64,000 nt of DNA, from the NCBI RefSeq assembly GCF_000805455.1, contig NZ_JSUS01000012.1:124001-188000 (forward strand), read 5' to 3'. The notes under the pieces are model-generated. The model was not told the DNA's origin and did not search any database. It saw nothing but the letters and a program-made list of their open reading frames with translations. The position numbers and the translations under genes are program-made. The DNA is from Acinetobacter sp. A47 (GTDB taxonomy: Bacteria; Pseudomonadota; Gammaproteobacteria; Pseudomonadales; Moraxellaceae). Below are positions 1-8,419 of this stretch, in pieces (the stretch's first letter is position 1; each line of letters opens with the position of its first letter).

Positions 1-509
1 TTTATGTGATTACTTATGTATTGACCACAATCGGTGCCTTCGGTGCCGTGGCATTGATGTCGAGTCCGTATAACAACGTTGATGAAGCACAAAGTCTTGC
101 AGATTATCGTGGCCTGTTCTGGCGCCGCCCGGTCTTGACTGCAACCTTAACCGTGATGATGCTGTCTTTAGCGGGTATTCCATTAACTGCCGGCTTTATT
201 GGTAAGTTCCTTGTGGTTATGGCTGCTGTGACGACAGAGCACTGGTTCCTGGCTGCAATGATCATTGTGGGTAGCGGTATTGGCTTATATTACTACTTAC
301 GTGTCATGGTAGTGATGTACATGACACCACCGGATGTTCCGCGTATTGATGCTGATGCTCACTGGGGAACCAAAGTCGGTGGTCTGATGGTACTTGCTGC
401 TGCATTACTGGTATTCGTACTGGGTGTCTACCCTGATCCGATGATTAACCTCGCATTAAAGGCCGATATCCTGTCGCCATTGCACTTTATACTGTCTCAA
501 CAACAGTAA
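1..509 (+). CDS. nuoN: NADH-quinone oxidoreductase subunit N, C-terminal part
   Basis: Membrane subunit N of respiratory complex I, one of the antiporter-like subunits that couple NADH:quinone electron transfer to proton pumping. The 5' end lies outside the window; the frame is open from base 3 and gives about 168 C-terminal residues. The segment [20 protein letters not shown] followed by [13 protein letters not shown] is the strongly conserved NuoN C-terminal block (TM11-12 region), and [11 protein letters not shown] is the next helix. Typical hydrophobic tail, normal stop. A strong hairpin terminator follows at once, so this is the 3' end of the nuo operon. Identification is by recall of the E. 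coli sequence and is secure. Confidence 0.95.
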   Translation, partial: YVITYVLTTIGAFGAVALMSSPYNNVDEAQSLADYRGLFWRRPVLTATLTVMMLSLAGIPLTAGFIGKFLVVMAAVTTEHWFLAAMIIVGSGIGLYYYLRVMVVMYMTPPDVPRIDADAHWGTKVGGLMVLAAALLVFVLGVYPDPMINLALKADILSPLHFILSQQQ

Positions 510-524
510 TCGTCTGATTTGTAC

Positions 525-556
525 AAAAAAGCCTCCAAAATTGGGGGCTTTTTTAT
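525..556 (+). terminator. rho-independent terminator of the nuo operon
   Basis: Stem GCCTCC / GGGGGC (one G-U pair) with an AAAATT loop, flanked by an A-run before and a T-run after. It sits 16 bases after the nuoN stop. Confidence 0.85.
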
Positions 557-582
557 TGATGAGTAAAAAAACGCTTTATAAT
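556..582 (+). promoter_or_regulatory. candidate upp promoter
   Basis: A perfect -10 hexamer TATAAT at 577-582. The upstream match is weak: TTGATG at 556 gives a 15-base spacer, TATTGA at 554 a 17-base spacer. A start near 589 would leave a leader of about 27 bases before the GTG of upp. Not tested; the -10 is the only strong element. Confidence 0.45.
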
Positions 583-615
583 AGTCAAAGATTAATATTA
601 CCTAGGTACTCACTC

Positions 616-1251
616 GTGTCGATTCAAGAAATTCGTCATCCGCTTATTCGCCATAAACTTGGTTTGCTACGTCGTTCTGACATCAGTACCAAGAACTTTC
701 GTGAATTGGCGCAAGAAGTCACGATGTTACTGACTTATGAAGCAACAAAGGATCTTCCTGTTGTTGAGCATGAAATTGATGGGTGGGCAGGGAAAGTCTC
801 AACTCAGCGTATCGCAGGGAAAAAAATCACCATTGTACCGATCTTGCGTGCGGGTATCGGGATGCTCGAAGGCGTATTGAGCCTGATTCCAAGTGCCAAA
901 GTGAGTGTGCTGGGCTTAGAGCGTGATGAAGCAACTTTAGAGGTACGCACGTATTATAAAAAGCTGGTGCCTGATGTTGCGAACCGTTTGGCCATGATCA
1001 TTGATCCTATGCTGGCAACCGGTAATTCACTCATTGCAGCAATTGATGTGTTAAAAGCGAGTGGCTGTAAGGATATTCGTGTTATGGTTCTGGTGGCTGC
1101 CCCTGAAGGTGTAGCTAAAGTTGAAGCAGCGCATCCTGATGTACGTATTTATACTGCCTCGATTGATCAGGGCTTAAATGAAGAAGGCTATATCGTGCCA
1201 GGTCTTGGCGATGCCGGTGACAAGATTTTTGGTAGCGTACAGAAAGACTGA
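616..1251 (+). CDS. upp: uracil phosphoribosyltransferase
   Basis: Pyrimidine salvage enzyme in the cytoplasm: uracil + PRPP gives UMP + diphosphate. The open frame begins at 541, but the family starts close to the [18 protein letters not shown] block, and a GTG at 616 with AGG nine bases upstream gives 211 residues, the usual length (E. coli 208). The earlier starts lie inside the nuo terminator. The PRPP loop DPMLATGNS lies near residues 130-138, and the C-terminal uracil-binding block [21 protein letters not shown] is complete. It is transcribed alone, between two terminators. Confidence 0.95.
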   Translation: MSIQEIRHPLIRHKLGLLRRSDISTKNFRELAQEVTMLLTYEATKDLPVVEHEIDGWAGKVSTQRIAGKKITIVPILRAGIGMLEGVLSLIPSAKVSVLGLERDEATLEVRTYYKKLVPDVANRLAMIIDPMLATGNSLIAAIDVLKASGCKDIRVMVLVAAPEGVAKVEAAHPDVRIYTASIDQGLNEEGYIVPGLGDAGDKIFGSVQKD

Positions 1252-1270
1252 TTTTTCTGACGCATATCTA

Positions 1271-1333
1271 AAAAAAGAGACTTGATCTGATCCTGATAGA
1301 GCTTTGAGGATAGATTGAAAGTCTCTTTTTTAT
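1271..1333 (+). terminator. terminator after upp
   Basis: Inverted repeat AAAAAGAGACTT ... AAAGTCTCTTTTTT with a loop of about 35 bases ending in a T-run. The loop is long, so it may be a composite structure. Confidence 0.6.
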
Positions 1334-1378
1334 TTTTATATACTGTAACAAGCACATTGAAATCGTGGGATGCATGTC

Positions 1379-1669
1379 ATGAAACAAGAGTTCTATCAGG
1401 GAAAAATCAAGCAATACAATCCAGAGAAGGGCTTTGGTTTTATTGCAACCGCTGAAGGCGATATATTCTTTCATATTTCAGAATATCCGGCTGATGCAGA
1501 GCCGAAACGCAATGAAAAAGTAAAATTTATTGCTGTTGAAAATGACGGTAAATATAAAGCGACCAAGATTGAGCGGGTTGATCCAAATCCGGCCAAAACC
1601 AAGAAGAACAAAATCATGCAGCACAATAAATCAATTACATCTGCGTTATTGTCAAATTTCCGCCGTTAA
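1379..1669 (+). CDS. cold-shock-domain protein
   Basis: Small nucleic-acid-binding protein, 96 residues from the ATG at 1379; that start has GGGA eight bases upstream, the in-frame ATG at 1370 overlaps the Shine-Dalgarno. The first 65 residues are one cold shock domain: GKIKQYNPEKGFGFI carries the RNP-1-like motif and DIFFHISEY the RNP-2-like motif. The tail is basic (AKTKKNKIMQHNKS...), unlike the compact CspA proteins of about 70 residues. It lacks the DUF1294 membrane part found in some longer family members. Binding of single-stranded RNA or DNA is inferred from the domain; no cold-shock 5' leader is evident because only about 45 bases separate it from the upp terminator. Confidence 0.85.
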   Translation: MKQEFYQGKIKQYNPEKGFGFIATAEGDIFFHISEYPADAEPKRNEKVKFIAVENDGKYKATKIERVDPNPAKTKKNKIMQHNKSITSALLSNFRR

Positions 1670-1715
1670 CCGGATTTCATTGCGTTTTGATTGAGCTATT
1701 TGCTTGAATGTTAGG

Positions 1716-1746
1716 GAAAAAGAAGCGTCTGAGCTTCTTTTTTTTA
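1716..1746 (+). terminator. terminator after the cold-shock gene
   Basis: Stem AAGAAGC / GCTTCTT around GTCTGA, followed by eight T. Confidence 0.8.
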
Positions 1747-1833
1747 TAGCGGCTTTGCAGCTGGTTCATTCGATTCCAACTGGTATGTGCCTATAAATGC
1801 GGTGCGAGCTTCGGTTACTAAATTGAACTGCAT

Positions 1834-1862
1834 AAAAAATGCTTCCAACCAGAAGCATTTTT
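1834..1862 (-). terminator. terminator of the LysR gene (symmetrical)
   Basis: Perfect stem AAAATGCTTC / GAAGCATTTT around a CAACCA loop with A-run and T-run on either side, just past the stop of the reverse-strand gene; could work in both directions. Confidence 0.8.
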
Positions 1863-1873
1863 GATTTGTAACA

Positions 1874-2758
1874 TTAAACCTTGTTTTCGCAGAACTGCAA
1901 AAAAGCCTTTAAGCCGGGACCCTGATATTTCTGACGATGAACCAGCATATACAAAGGACGTGTCAACTCCCAGAACGGAGTATCCAGAATGACCAGCTGG
2001 CCTTTTTCCTCCAGTGGGGCAATTGCCAGTTTGGATACACAAGACATGCCCAGGCCACCGGCAACGATTTTCAAGATTGCTTCATTATGACCCAGCGTCA
2101 AACGGATATTGGCATCGGGAAGATCTTGTAAAATCACATTATCAAACACTTCACGGGTGCCTGAACCTTCTTCTCGCAAGATCCATTCAACCTCATGGAA
2201 GTCGGTAGGGGTAATCGGGCGGTTGAGCTGTGCCAATGGATGATCTGGCGCACAGCAGACTGCCAGTTCATCATTACGCCAGTGAATACATTGTAGCTGC
2301 GGTAAATGACATGAACCTTCAATCAGGGCTAAATCAAGCTGGAACTGATTGACTGCTTCGATCATCTGGCGGGTATTGCCTACTTGCAGCTGGAGATGAG
2401 CCTGAGGATGGCGTTGCAAGAAATCAGCCATCAGGTCCGGCATTAAATAATCGCTGATGGTGAGTGTCGCCCCGAGACGCAAATCAATACTTTGCAGTTC
2501 ACCCTTGGCTGCCTGCTCAAATGCCTCACAACGACCTAAAATTTCCAGTGCCTGTGGCAATAAAAAACGGCCCAGATCATTCAGTTGTAATCGTTTTCCA
2601 AGACGGTCAAATAGGGGGGCACCCAGACCATCTTCCAAATCTGCTAAGGCCATACTTGCCGCACTTTGCGTGAGGCGAACAGCATCACTCGCTTTGGTTA
2701 CAGTTCCCTCTTGAGCGACCGCCACGAAAACAGCCAGTTGGCGTAATGTCATGCGCAT
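1874..2758 (-). CDS. LysR-family regulator, FinR-like
   Basis: LysR-type transcriptional regulator, 294 residues, full length. N-terminal winged HTH (residues 3-62: MTLRQLAVFVAVAQEGTVTK, then SAASMALADLEDGLGAPLFDR) and a periplasmic-binding-like effector domain from about residue 90 (LRLGATLTISDYLMPDLM). It is divergent from the ferredoxin-NADP reductase gene with an 84-base shared upstream region. In Pseudomonas, FinR is a LysR regulator divergent from fprA and needed for its induction by oxidative stress; the same arrangement here suggests the same job. Function is inference from position plus family, not from specificity residues. Start could be the ATG six bases further in; neither has a good Shine-Dalgarno. 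Confidence 0.85.
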   Translation of the reverse strand: MRMTLRQLAVFVAVAQEGTVTKASDAVRLTQSAASMALADLEDGLGAPLFDRLGKRLQLNDLGRFLLPQALEILGRCEAFEQAAKGELQSIDLRLGATLTISDYLMPDLMADFLQRHPQAHLQLQVGNTRQMIEAVNQFQLDLALIEGSCHLPQLQCIHWRNDELAVCCAPDHPLAQLNRPITPTDFHEVEWILREEGSGTREVFDNVILQDLPDANIRLTLGHNEAILKIVAGGLGMSCVSKLAIAPLEEKGQLVILDTPFWELTRPLYMLVHRQKYQGPGLKAFLQFCENKV

Positions 2759-2842
2759 GTTAAACAGCCTTAATGTTTTAAGTATCCATCAATTATTCGA
2801 TCATGCTACCATGAGCCTACTGTTTCGTGCCACGTTCAAATC

Positions 2843-3604
2843 ATGTCAATTGAAAAATTTAGCGTAGAAAAGGTTTTATCTGTACACCGTTGGGCTGACA
2901 ACCTGTTTAGTTTTACCATGACCCGTCCAGCCCATTTTAAATTTACCGCCGGACAGTTTGCCCGTATTGGCCTGATGGTCGATGGCGAACTGGTGGTTCG
3001 GGCCTATTCTGTTGTTTCTTCACCCTTTGACGAAACTTTAGAATTCTTTTCAATTGTGGTACCCGACGGTGCATTTACCTCGAACCTGCAACATCTGAAA
3101 GTTGATGACGAGCTTTATCTGGAAAAGATCCCTTATGGCTATTTGACCCTGGCACGCTATCAGCAACCGTTACCACAGGATTTATGGCTGCTGGGAACCG
3201 GGACAGGGCTGGCGCCATTCTTGTCGATGCTGCAAGATTTTGAAACATGGAAGAAGTATCAGCAGATCAATCTGGTTTATAGTGTCCGCACAGCTGCAGA
3301 GCTGGCTTATGTAGATCGTATCCAGGACATTGCTGCGTTATTTGGAGAAGGGCATAGCGGCTTTAAGTTTATCCCGATTATCACCCGTGATCCGGATGCT
3401 GCCTTGCATGATCGCTTGCCTGTTTTGATCGGCAATGGCGAACTGGAAAAGGCGACAGGCATTGCCTTGAATCCGGCCAGTAGTCATGTGATGTTATGCG
3501 GCAATCCGCAGATGGTTGAAGACACCAAAGAGGCACTGAAACAGCGCGGCCTAACCATGAACCGTCGTGGTGAAGGCAATATTGCAGTGGAAAATTACTG
3601 GTAA
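2843..3604 (+). CDS. fpr: ferredoxin--NADP+ reductase
   Basis: Bacterial-type flavoprotein moving electrons between NADPH and ferredoxin or flavodoxin, used in oxidative-stress defence and Fe-S repair. 253 residues, normal for the class. The FAD motif RAYS is at residues 53-56, the nucleotide motif GTGTGLAPF at 118-126, CGNPQMV near 215, and the C-terminal aromatic end ...VENYW matches the subclass whose last residues stack near the flavin. Divergent from a LysR gene (see there). Cytoplasmic, no leader peptide. No strong Shine-Dalgarno precedes the ATG. Confidence 0.93.
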   Translation: MSIEKFSVEKVLSVHRWADNLFSFTMTRPAHFKFTAGQFARIGLMVDGELVVRAYSVVSSPFDETLEFFSIVVPDGAFTSNLQHLKVDDELYLEKIPYGYLTLARYQQPLPQDLWLLGTGTGLAPFLSMLQDFETWKKYQQINLVYSVRTAAELAYVDRIQDIAALFGEGHSGFKFIPIITRDPDAALHDRLPVLIGNGELEKATGIALNPASSHVMLCGNPQMVEDTKEALKQRGLTMNRRGEGNIAVENYW

Positions 3605-3655
3605 TAACGGGGCCGAATGGTTTTTGCCCCTTCAGTCATAAGGAAAAACAGCCCG

Positions 3656-3979
3656 ATGGGTGAGCAGGTAGAGAAAAAGATCATTGGCAAAGTCCCATAT
3701 ATCGCTTTTTTTATCGGGATACTGATGCTGATCCTGCTGCTTATTTATAGCTATACAGAAAATTATGCCGGAGGCTGGGGCGATTTAAGCCACAATATCA
3801 TGCTCGGGCTGGTTTTATTGGCTTTTGCTCTCTATTGCTTATTGTTTTTTATATATTCGCTATATCTCTGGGCGGTTTATCATAAGCAGCCCAATCTGGA
3901 TGTATCTCCGGCAAATTGGGCCATGCGACTACATGGTCTGGCTGTTATATCGGCCTTGTTATGGTTTTTTGCAGACTAA
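3656..3979 (+). CDS. small membrane protein, three predicted TM helices
   Basis: Not recognised. 107 residues from the ATG at 3656, chosen over 3617 because AAGGA lies 11 bases upstream and the extra residues are not hydrophobic. Hydrophobic segments near residues 12-33 (YIAFFIGILMLILLLIYSY), 47-75 and 90-105. Charged N-terminus GEQVEKK. It lies 51 bases after fpr in the same direction and may be co-transcribed, but nothing shows a link in function. Confidence 0.7.
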   Translation: MGEQVEKKIIGKVPYIAFFIGILMLILLLIYSYTENYAGGWGDLSHNIMLGLVLLAFALYCLLFFIYSLYLWAVYHKQPNLDVSPANWAMRLHGLAVISALLWFFAD

Positions 3980-4012
3980 TCAACCAGAGAAGTTCATATA
4001 AAGTGGACAGGT

Positions 4013-4435
4013 TTAATGCACAAACATATCCATAAATTCGCGGATTTCCTGAATCGCCGTGTCTACGTCGGTGGTTAACCAGGTCGGTTCAAACAGTCCG
4101 ATATAGTGTTCAAGGCGTTCTGCTGGAACCACAAGCCGCACCGGACAATCTTCTTCAAGCAGCCGCCACGGCAGGATCGGGACTTCATTATCCAGAAAAG
4201 GCTGAACGTTACGGATATCCACGATCATGGCATTGATACAGTCGGGTAATGGCATTACCGAAAATTCTTCTGTACGACGACGGAAATATTCCAGGTCACC
4301 CCATTTCAGGATGTAGCTTGGCTTATTAAACTCAATAATTCCAATCAAATGTTCATCGCGTGTGTGATGTAAAAAACATTGATGTGTGACATCAGTGTCC
4401 AAATCAAGAGAAACACTTTGTTGGCTATAGGACAT
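4013..4435 (-). CDS. conserved-looking hypothetical cytoplasmic protein
   Basis: 140 residues, no signal peptide or membrane segment. Not recognised. The middle contains INAMIVDIRNVQPF followed by alternating short strands and helices and a final helix (VDTAIQEIREFMDMF), a layout loosely like STAS / SpoIIAA-fold proteins; that resemblance is weak and only a guess from the pattern. It stands alone on the reverse strand between two forward genes, with its own upstream AT-rich region (4440-4530). Confidence 0.6.
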   Translation of the reverse strand: MSYSQQSVSLDLDTDVTHQCFLHHTRDEHLIGIIEFNKPSYILKWGDLEYFRRRTEEFSVMPLPDCINAMIVDIRNVQPFLDNEVPILPWRLLEEDCPVRLVVPAERLEHYIGLFEPTWLTTDVDTAIQEIREFMDMFVH

Positions 4436-4641
4436 AAAGCAAGACAGTTAAAAAACGGGACTGGATAGTATAGCTTATTTTTATTGCCCGCTAAAGCCGC
4501 CTATATTTTAAACAAAAAATAAAATAAAAAAAGTAGAGTTCTGCAACTGGTGCAACGATAGTCCGAAGCTTCTTCACACAATGCTACATTGGCTGTTGGT
4601 ACTATGAAAATTGAAAAGTAATAAGGATGAGGGCTGCTATC

Positions 4642-4842
4642 ATGCATGATTTTAGTAAGCCACAACCCCATGTGGCGAGCAAAGAAGAAATTACCAAAAA
4701 GAGAAGATTACCCGTTTATATTTTGATTCTGGTGGGAATCTTTTTGATTGCATTACTTGTTTATATGGTCGCTGACCATTCAGCCAATCCAACTGCCCAA
4801 GTGATCATGTCACAGGTGCAGTCGGCAGTTCTGAATGCTTAG
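4642..4842 (+). CDS. small single-pass membrane protein
   Basis: 66 residues from the ATG at 4642, chosen because AGGG lies eight bases upstream; the open frame runs from 4627, whose ATG overlaps the other possible ribosome site. Basic cytoplasmic N-part (EEITKKRR), one TM helix (LPVYILILVGIFLIALLVYMV) and a short polar tail. Function unknown. Followed directly by a terminator, so transcribed alone. Confidence 0.6.
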   Translation: MHDFSKPQPHVASKEEITKKRRLPVYILILVGIFLIALLVYMVADHSANPTAQVIMSQVQSAVLNA

Positions 4843-4878
4843 ACAACTTTATTTCAAGATTGAGATAGGGTTTACAAT

Positions 4879-4912
4879 AAAGCTCATTGGTGTGAATCAG
4901 TGGGCTTTTTTG
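4879..4912 (+). terminator. terminator after the small membrane protein
   Basis: Nine-pair stem AGCTCATTG / CAGTGGGCT (two G-U pairs) followed by TTTTT. Confidence 0.75.
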
Positions 4913-5071
4913 CTAAGTTTTTTAGGATTTTGTTGTATTATTGCTGCGTTTTATTGATTGGAAAATAGACAAAAATTAAGGTGGAAGCATCCATAAATCA
5001 TGCTCTTGGTCATAAGGGCTAGCATGGGTGGTTTGTATCAAGACTGAAAAACACAACATAAGGATAACAAC

Positions 5072-6685
5072 ATGAATGATTTTTTTAATGACCCCTCCAA
5101 CCGTGGAGGATTCGACGCCATGTATTATTGGGATCAATTTCACCCTATTCTCGCTGCAATTGTAATCCTGCTGGTTGGCTGGATTATTGCTCTGGTGATT
5201 GCCGCGGGGGTTAAAAAACTACTGCAAAAACTTGATACCAATCATAAATTGTCGTCAGCCACTGGCCGTACCCCAAACATTGAGGACCTCATTTCCAAGC
5301 TGGTCTTCTGGTTTATCATGATTCTGGCAGTTGTGGGCGCGCTCAATGTATTAAATATTAGCGGTGTCAGTGACCCTTTCAGTAACATGGTTGGCCGTAT
5401 TCTGGCCTTTATACCGAACCTGTTTGCTGCTGTTGCAGTGGGGTTCATTGGCTGGATTGTTGCACGTCTGGTACGTGCCGGACTCACCAATGTCCTTTCA
5501 CGCACCCAGCTGGATGAAAAGCTGAGTGGCGAAGTCGGTGTCAGTTCTCTCAGTAGCAATATTGGTGAAATTTTTTACTGGCTGGTGTTGTTGCTGTTCT
5601 TGCCAATTGTCTTATCTATCCTCGGCTTAACCGGTTTATTGATTCCGGTACAGAATATGGTAAATGAAGCGGTTGCTTATATACCGAACCTGTTTATTGC
5701 CGGTGTAATCATCTTTGTCGGATATATTCTTGCGAAGATTGTACGTGGCATTGTGGAAGGTCTAAGCAATAGTCTGGGTTTACAGACCCAGGCTGAAAAA
5801 GTGGGACTGTTCAAGAACTCGAATGTTTCTAAGTTCTTAGGTTCTTTTGTTTTTGCGATCATCATCATTACTACCTTGATTGTGGCTTTTGAAGCCCTCG
5901 GTATCGAGGCGATTTCCCAGCCGGCAACAGCCATGCTGAATGAGATCATGCATGCCATTCCACAGATTATTGCTGCTGGCCTGATCCTGATTGTGGCTTA
6001 TATCGTTTCACGTTTTGTTGGGCGTCTGGTGGCAGAACTGATTTCTGGTGCAGGCGTTGATGAAGTTCCGGCAAAACTGGATTTACAGCGTTTTCTTGGC
6101 CAGACACGTATCTCTGATGTCATTGGTTACCTGATCGTATTCTTTACCATGCTGTTTGCTGTTTCAGAAGCAGCAGACCGTTTGGGTCTGGAACAGGTGA
6201 GTGTTCTAATTGCCATGTTTATCCAGTTTGGCGCAAGCATCCTGCTTGGTGCCGTGATTCTGGTCATTGGTTTCTGGCTGGCAAATGTGGTTGCCAATGT
6301 TGTACAGCGCGGTGAATATAAGAGTTCACGCTGGTTAGGCAATCTGGTACGTATCCTGATTATGGGGCTGGTCATTGCGATGGGCTTGAAGGCAATGGGT
6401 ATTGCAGACTCTATTGTCAATCTGGCATTTGGCTTGACGCTGGGGTCTGTTGCCGTTGCTTTTGCCTTGGCATTTGGTCTGGGCGGCCGTCAACCGGCAG
6501 AGCGTTTACTGACCGACTTGCTGGATAAGGCAAAAGCGGAAGGCAATCAACCCAACCCATTGCATAAAGAGGATGCTGTACCAAGCAGTGCCGTGACTCC
6601 GTCAGCAACTCAAGCGGTGACTCCAACTCCGTCAGCACCAACCAGTCCGACACCTCCGACTCCGCCATATTCGGATGAACAGTAA
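5072..6685 (+). CDS. multi-repeat TM-helix membrane protein, CmpX-like
   Basis: 537 residues, polytopic inner-membrane protein built of repeated conserved-TM-helix units of the mechanosensitive-channel superfamily. The recurring unit has a helix ending ..IPNLFAAVAVGFIGWIVARL.., ..IPNLFIAGVIIFVGYILAKI.., ..IPQIIAAGLILIVAYIVSRF.. and ..FGASILLGAVILVIGFWLAN.., four clear copies. A last pore-like helix FGLTLGSVAVAFALAFGLGG (about residues 455-474) resembles the MscS pore-lining pattern. The C-terminal 50 residues are Pro/Thr/Ser-rich. Pseudomonas CmpX has this repeat architecture; channel or envelope-stress function is inference. AAGGA-type ribosome site before the ATG. Followed by a terminator. 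Confidence 0.8.
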   Translation: MNDFFNDPSNRGGFDAMYYWDQFHPILAAIVILLVGWIIALVIAAGVKKLLQKLDTNHKLSSATGRTPNIEDLISKLVFWFIMILAVVGALNVLNISGVSDPFSNMVGRILAFIPNLFAAVAVGFIGWIVARLVRAGLTNVLSRTQLDEKLSGEVGVSSLSSNIGEIFYWLVLLLFLPIVLSILGLTGLLIPVQNMVNEAVAYIPNLFIAGVIIFVGYILAKIVRGIVEGLSNSLGLQTQAEKVGLFKNSNVSKFLGSFVFAIIIITTLIVAFEALGIEAISQPATAMLNEIMHAIPQIIAAGLILIVAYIVSRFVGRLVAELISGAGVDEVPAKLDLQRFLGQTRISDVIGYLIVFFTMLFAVSEAADRLGLEQVSVLIAMFIQFGASILLGAVILVIGFWLANVVANVVQRGEYKSSRWLGNLVRILIMGLVIAMGLKAMGIADSIVNLAFGLTLGSVAVAFALAFGLGGRQPAERLLTDLLDKAKAEGNQPNPLHKEDAVPSSAVTPSATQAVTPTPSAPTSPTPPTPPYSDEQ

Positions 6686-6714
6686 AAAATAATCTTTGAT
6701 TTTTTGATGCAATT

Positions 6715-6747
6715 CGACCACTCTAAGTAGGGTGGTCGTTTTGTTTT
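6715..6747 (+). terminator. terminator after the CmpX-like gene
   Basis: Perfect seven-pair stem CGACCAC / GTGGTCG with a TCTAAGTAGG loop, then a T-rich tract. Confidence 0.85.
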
Positions 6748-6951
6748 TGGCGTTATGACGGATTTTTATCGATCTGGTAATGAGCGCTATCCGCTACCCG
6801 GTCGTTTAACTTGTTCAAACTTACAGGGCAAGCTGTGGCAGATGTCGTGACATGCCACAGGCGGGATTTGGCTAAAACTTGGCCCCAAAAGCAATTCAAT
6901 TATAGATAGAGTCCCCATAGTCTCTACATAAAAAGTCGATAGGAGAACAGA

Positions 6952-7131
6952 ATGAAGAGGCCAAATCGTGTATTTGCACCGGTTATCATTGCCGGGATTA
7001 CTGTTGGTTTTTTGGCAAGTGCCTATAAGTTTGTGGTGGCGAAGTCGAATCCTGAAAAAGCCAAGACACTGGAAAATACGCAGAAATTACCATCTTCAGA
7101 AGCCGCGAACTCTTCAGAACAACAGCCTTGA
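6952..7131 (+). CDS. 59-residue membrane protein (small ORF)
   Basis: A small gene missed by usual 60-residue cut-offs. ATG with AGGAG six bases upstream; translates as MKRPNRVFAPVIIAGITVGF, LASAYKFVVAKSNPEKAKTL, then a polar tail ending SSEQQP. One hydrophobic helix (residues 8-24) with a basic N-terminus, then a hydrophilic tail rich in Ser, Glu and Gln. It sits in 480 bases otherwise empty between two convergent genes. Function unknown. Support is the good ribosome site plus a credible membrane helix; homologues would be needed to confirm it. Confidence 0.6.
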   Translation: MKRPNRVFAPVIIAGITVGFLASAYKFVVAKSNPEKAKTLENTQKLPSSEAANSSEQQP

Positions 7132-7169
7132 AACAGGTTGATTGAAGTAGCAGATTTGACCCTTGAGGC

Positions 7170-8366
7170 TTAGACAAACTGGGCGGCTGCCTGTGCAGAT
7201 GACCATGCCCACTGGAAATTATATCCTCCGAGGTGTCCTGTTACATCCAGCACTTCACCAATAAAATAGAGACCTTTCTGCTTTTTACTTTCCATGGTCT
7301 TGGATGAGACTTCGCTGGTATCAACACCGCCCAGGGTGACTTCCGCCGTTCGGTAGCCTTCTGTTCCAGAAGGTTTGACGGTAAAGGCATGCAGTTGTGC
7401 AGCAATCTGCTCAAGCTGTGCATCGCTGATATTGCCAATCGCCGTTTCGCTGTGTTCGGCCCAGATCAATTGCTGTAATTCAAGCACGATACTTTTGGCT
7501 GTCAATTCATTCAGCAAAGTACGTAGCAGCACTTTCGGCTGTGACTTTTTCTTTTCTTTGAAGAATTGGGCAAAGTCCTGAGCTGGAAAGAAATCAATTT
7601 TAAAGCTTTCTCCTACCTGCCAGTAGTTGGAAAGTTGCAAGGAGCTTGGGCCACTGAGCCCGCGATGGGTAAACAGTAAGGCTTCGGTAAACTGATGACG
7701 TTCATTCATCAAGGTCGCCTCTAGCGCATTACCACTTAAACGGGTGGTGACTTCTTTGAACTGGTCGGAGAAGGTGAAGGGCACCAGACCCGCACGGGTC
7801 GGGAAAACATGATGCCCGAACTGCTGTGCCAGTTCATAGCCAAAGCCGGAGCCACCCAGAGTTGGAATAGACAAACCACCTGTTGCCACCACCAGCGATT
7901 CACATTGATAGGTCGCTTGACTGGTTTCGATGATAAAGCCTGAATCTGCCTGTGCCCTGACTTGCTGTACATCGCATTGAGTCTGAATCTGTACACGCTT
8001 GGCCTTGGCACATTCTGCCAGTAACAGCTCAAGAATCTGTTTTGAGCCTTTCAGGGTAAAGAGCTGACCGTGCTTGCGCTCTTCATATTCAATCCCGTAT
8101 TCACACACCAGTCCAATGAAATCCCAGTTGGTATAGCGGGTGAGTGCAGAAATCACGAAATGCGGATTTTCAGAAAGGTAGTTTGCAGGTTCTACTTCCA
8201 GATTGGTAAAGTTACATTTACCCCCACCAGACATCAGAATCTTCTTACCGACCTTGTTGGCTTTTTCAAGTACAACCACGGAACGCCCACGTTTGCCTGC
8301 TTCAGCAGCCAACATCAAGCCCGATGCACCTGCACCTAAAACCACAACATCAACTTGATGAACCAT
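7170..8366 (-). CDS. FAD-dependent oxidoreductase, HI0933/YhiN (BaiN-like) family
   Basis: 398 residues. N-terminal Rossmann dinucleotide motif VVVLGAGASGLMLAAEAGKR, the family hallmark KILMSGGGKCNFTN near residue 45-58, VVATGGLSIPTLGGSGFGY mid-protein, and the C-terminal FAD-contact block QKGLYFIGEVLDVTGHLGGY then NFQWAWSSA. Members bind FAD and are annotated as flavoproteins of uncertain substrate. The start is placed at the second ATG because AGG lies eight bases before it and only two bases before the first. Convergent with the small membrane-protein gene; 53 bases separate it from the next reverse-strand gene upstream. Confidence 0.88.
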   Translation of the reverse strand: MVHQVDVVVLGAGASGLMLAAEAGKRGRSVVVLEKANKVGKKILMSGGGKCNFTNLEVEPANYLSENPHFVISALTRYTNWDFIGLVCEYGIEYEERKHGQLFTLKGSKQILELLLAECAKAKRVQIQTQCDVQQVRAQADSGFIIETSQATYQCESLVVATGGLSIPTLGGSGFGYELAQQFGHHVFPTRAGLVPFTFSDQFKEVTTRLSGNALEATLMNERHQFTEALLFTHRGLSGPSSLQLSNYWQVGESFKIDFFPAQDFAQFFKEKKKSQPKVLLRTLLNELTAKSIVLELQQLIWAEHSETAIGNISDAQLEQIAAQLHAFTVKPSGTEGYRTAEVTLGGVDTSEVSSKTMESKKQKGLYFIGEVLDVTGHLGGYNFQWAWSSAQAAAQFV

Positions 8367-8419
8367 GCGCATTACCTGATCGACGAAAAGCGGGCAATTA
8401 TAAAAGATTTATACAGCTT

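Noticed and set aside
1268..1474. Antisense 68-residue frame over the cold-shock gene leader
   Set aside because: Includes the upp terminator and is low-complexity; a shadow.
5242..6420. Several long antisense frames over the CmpX-like gene
   Set aside because: Codon-phase shadows of a hydrophobic gene; no start signals or family resemblance.
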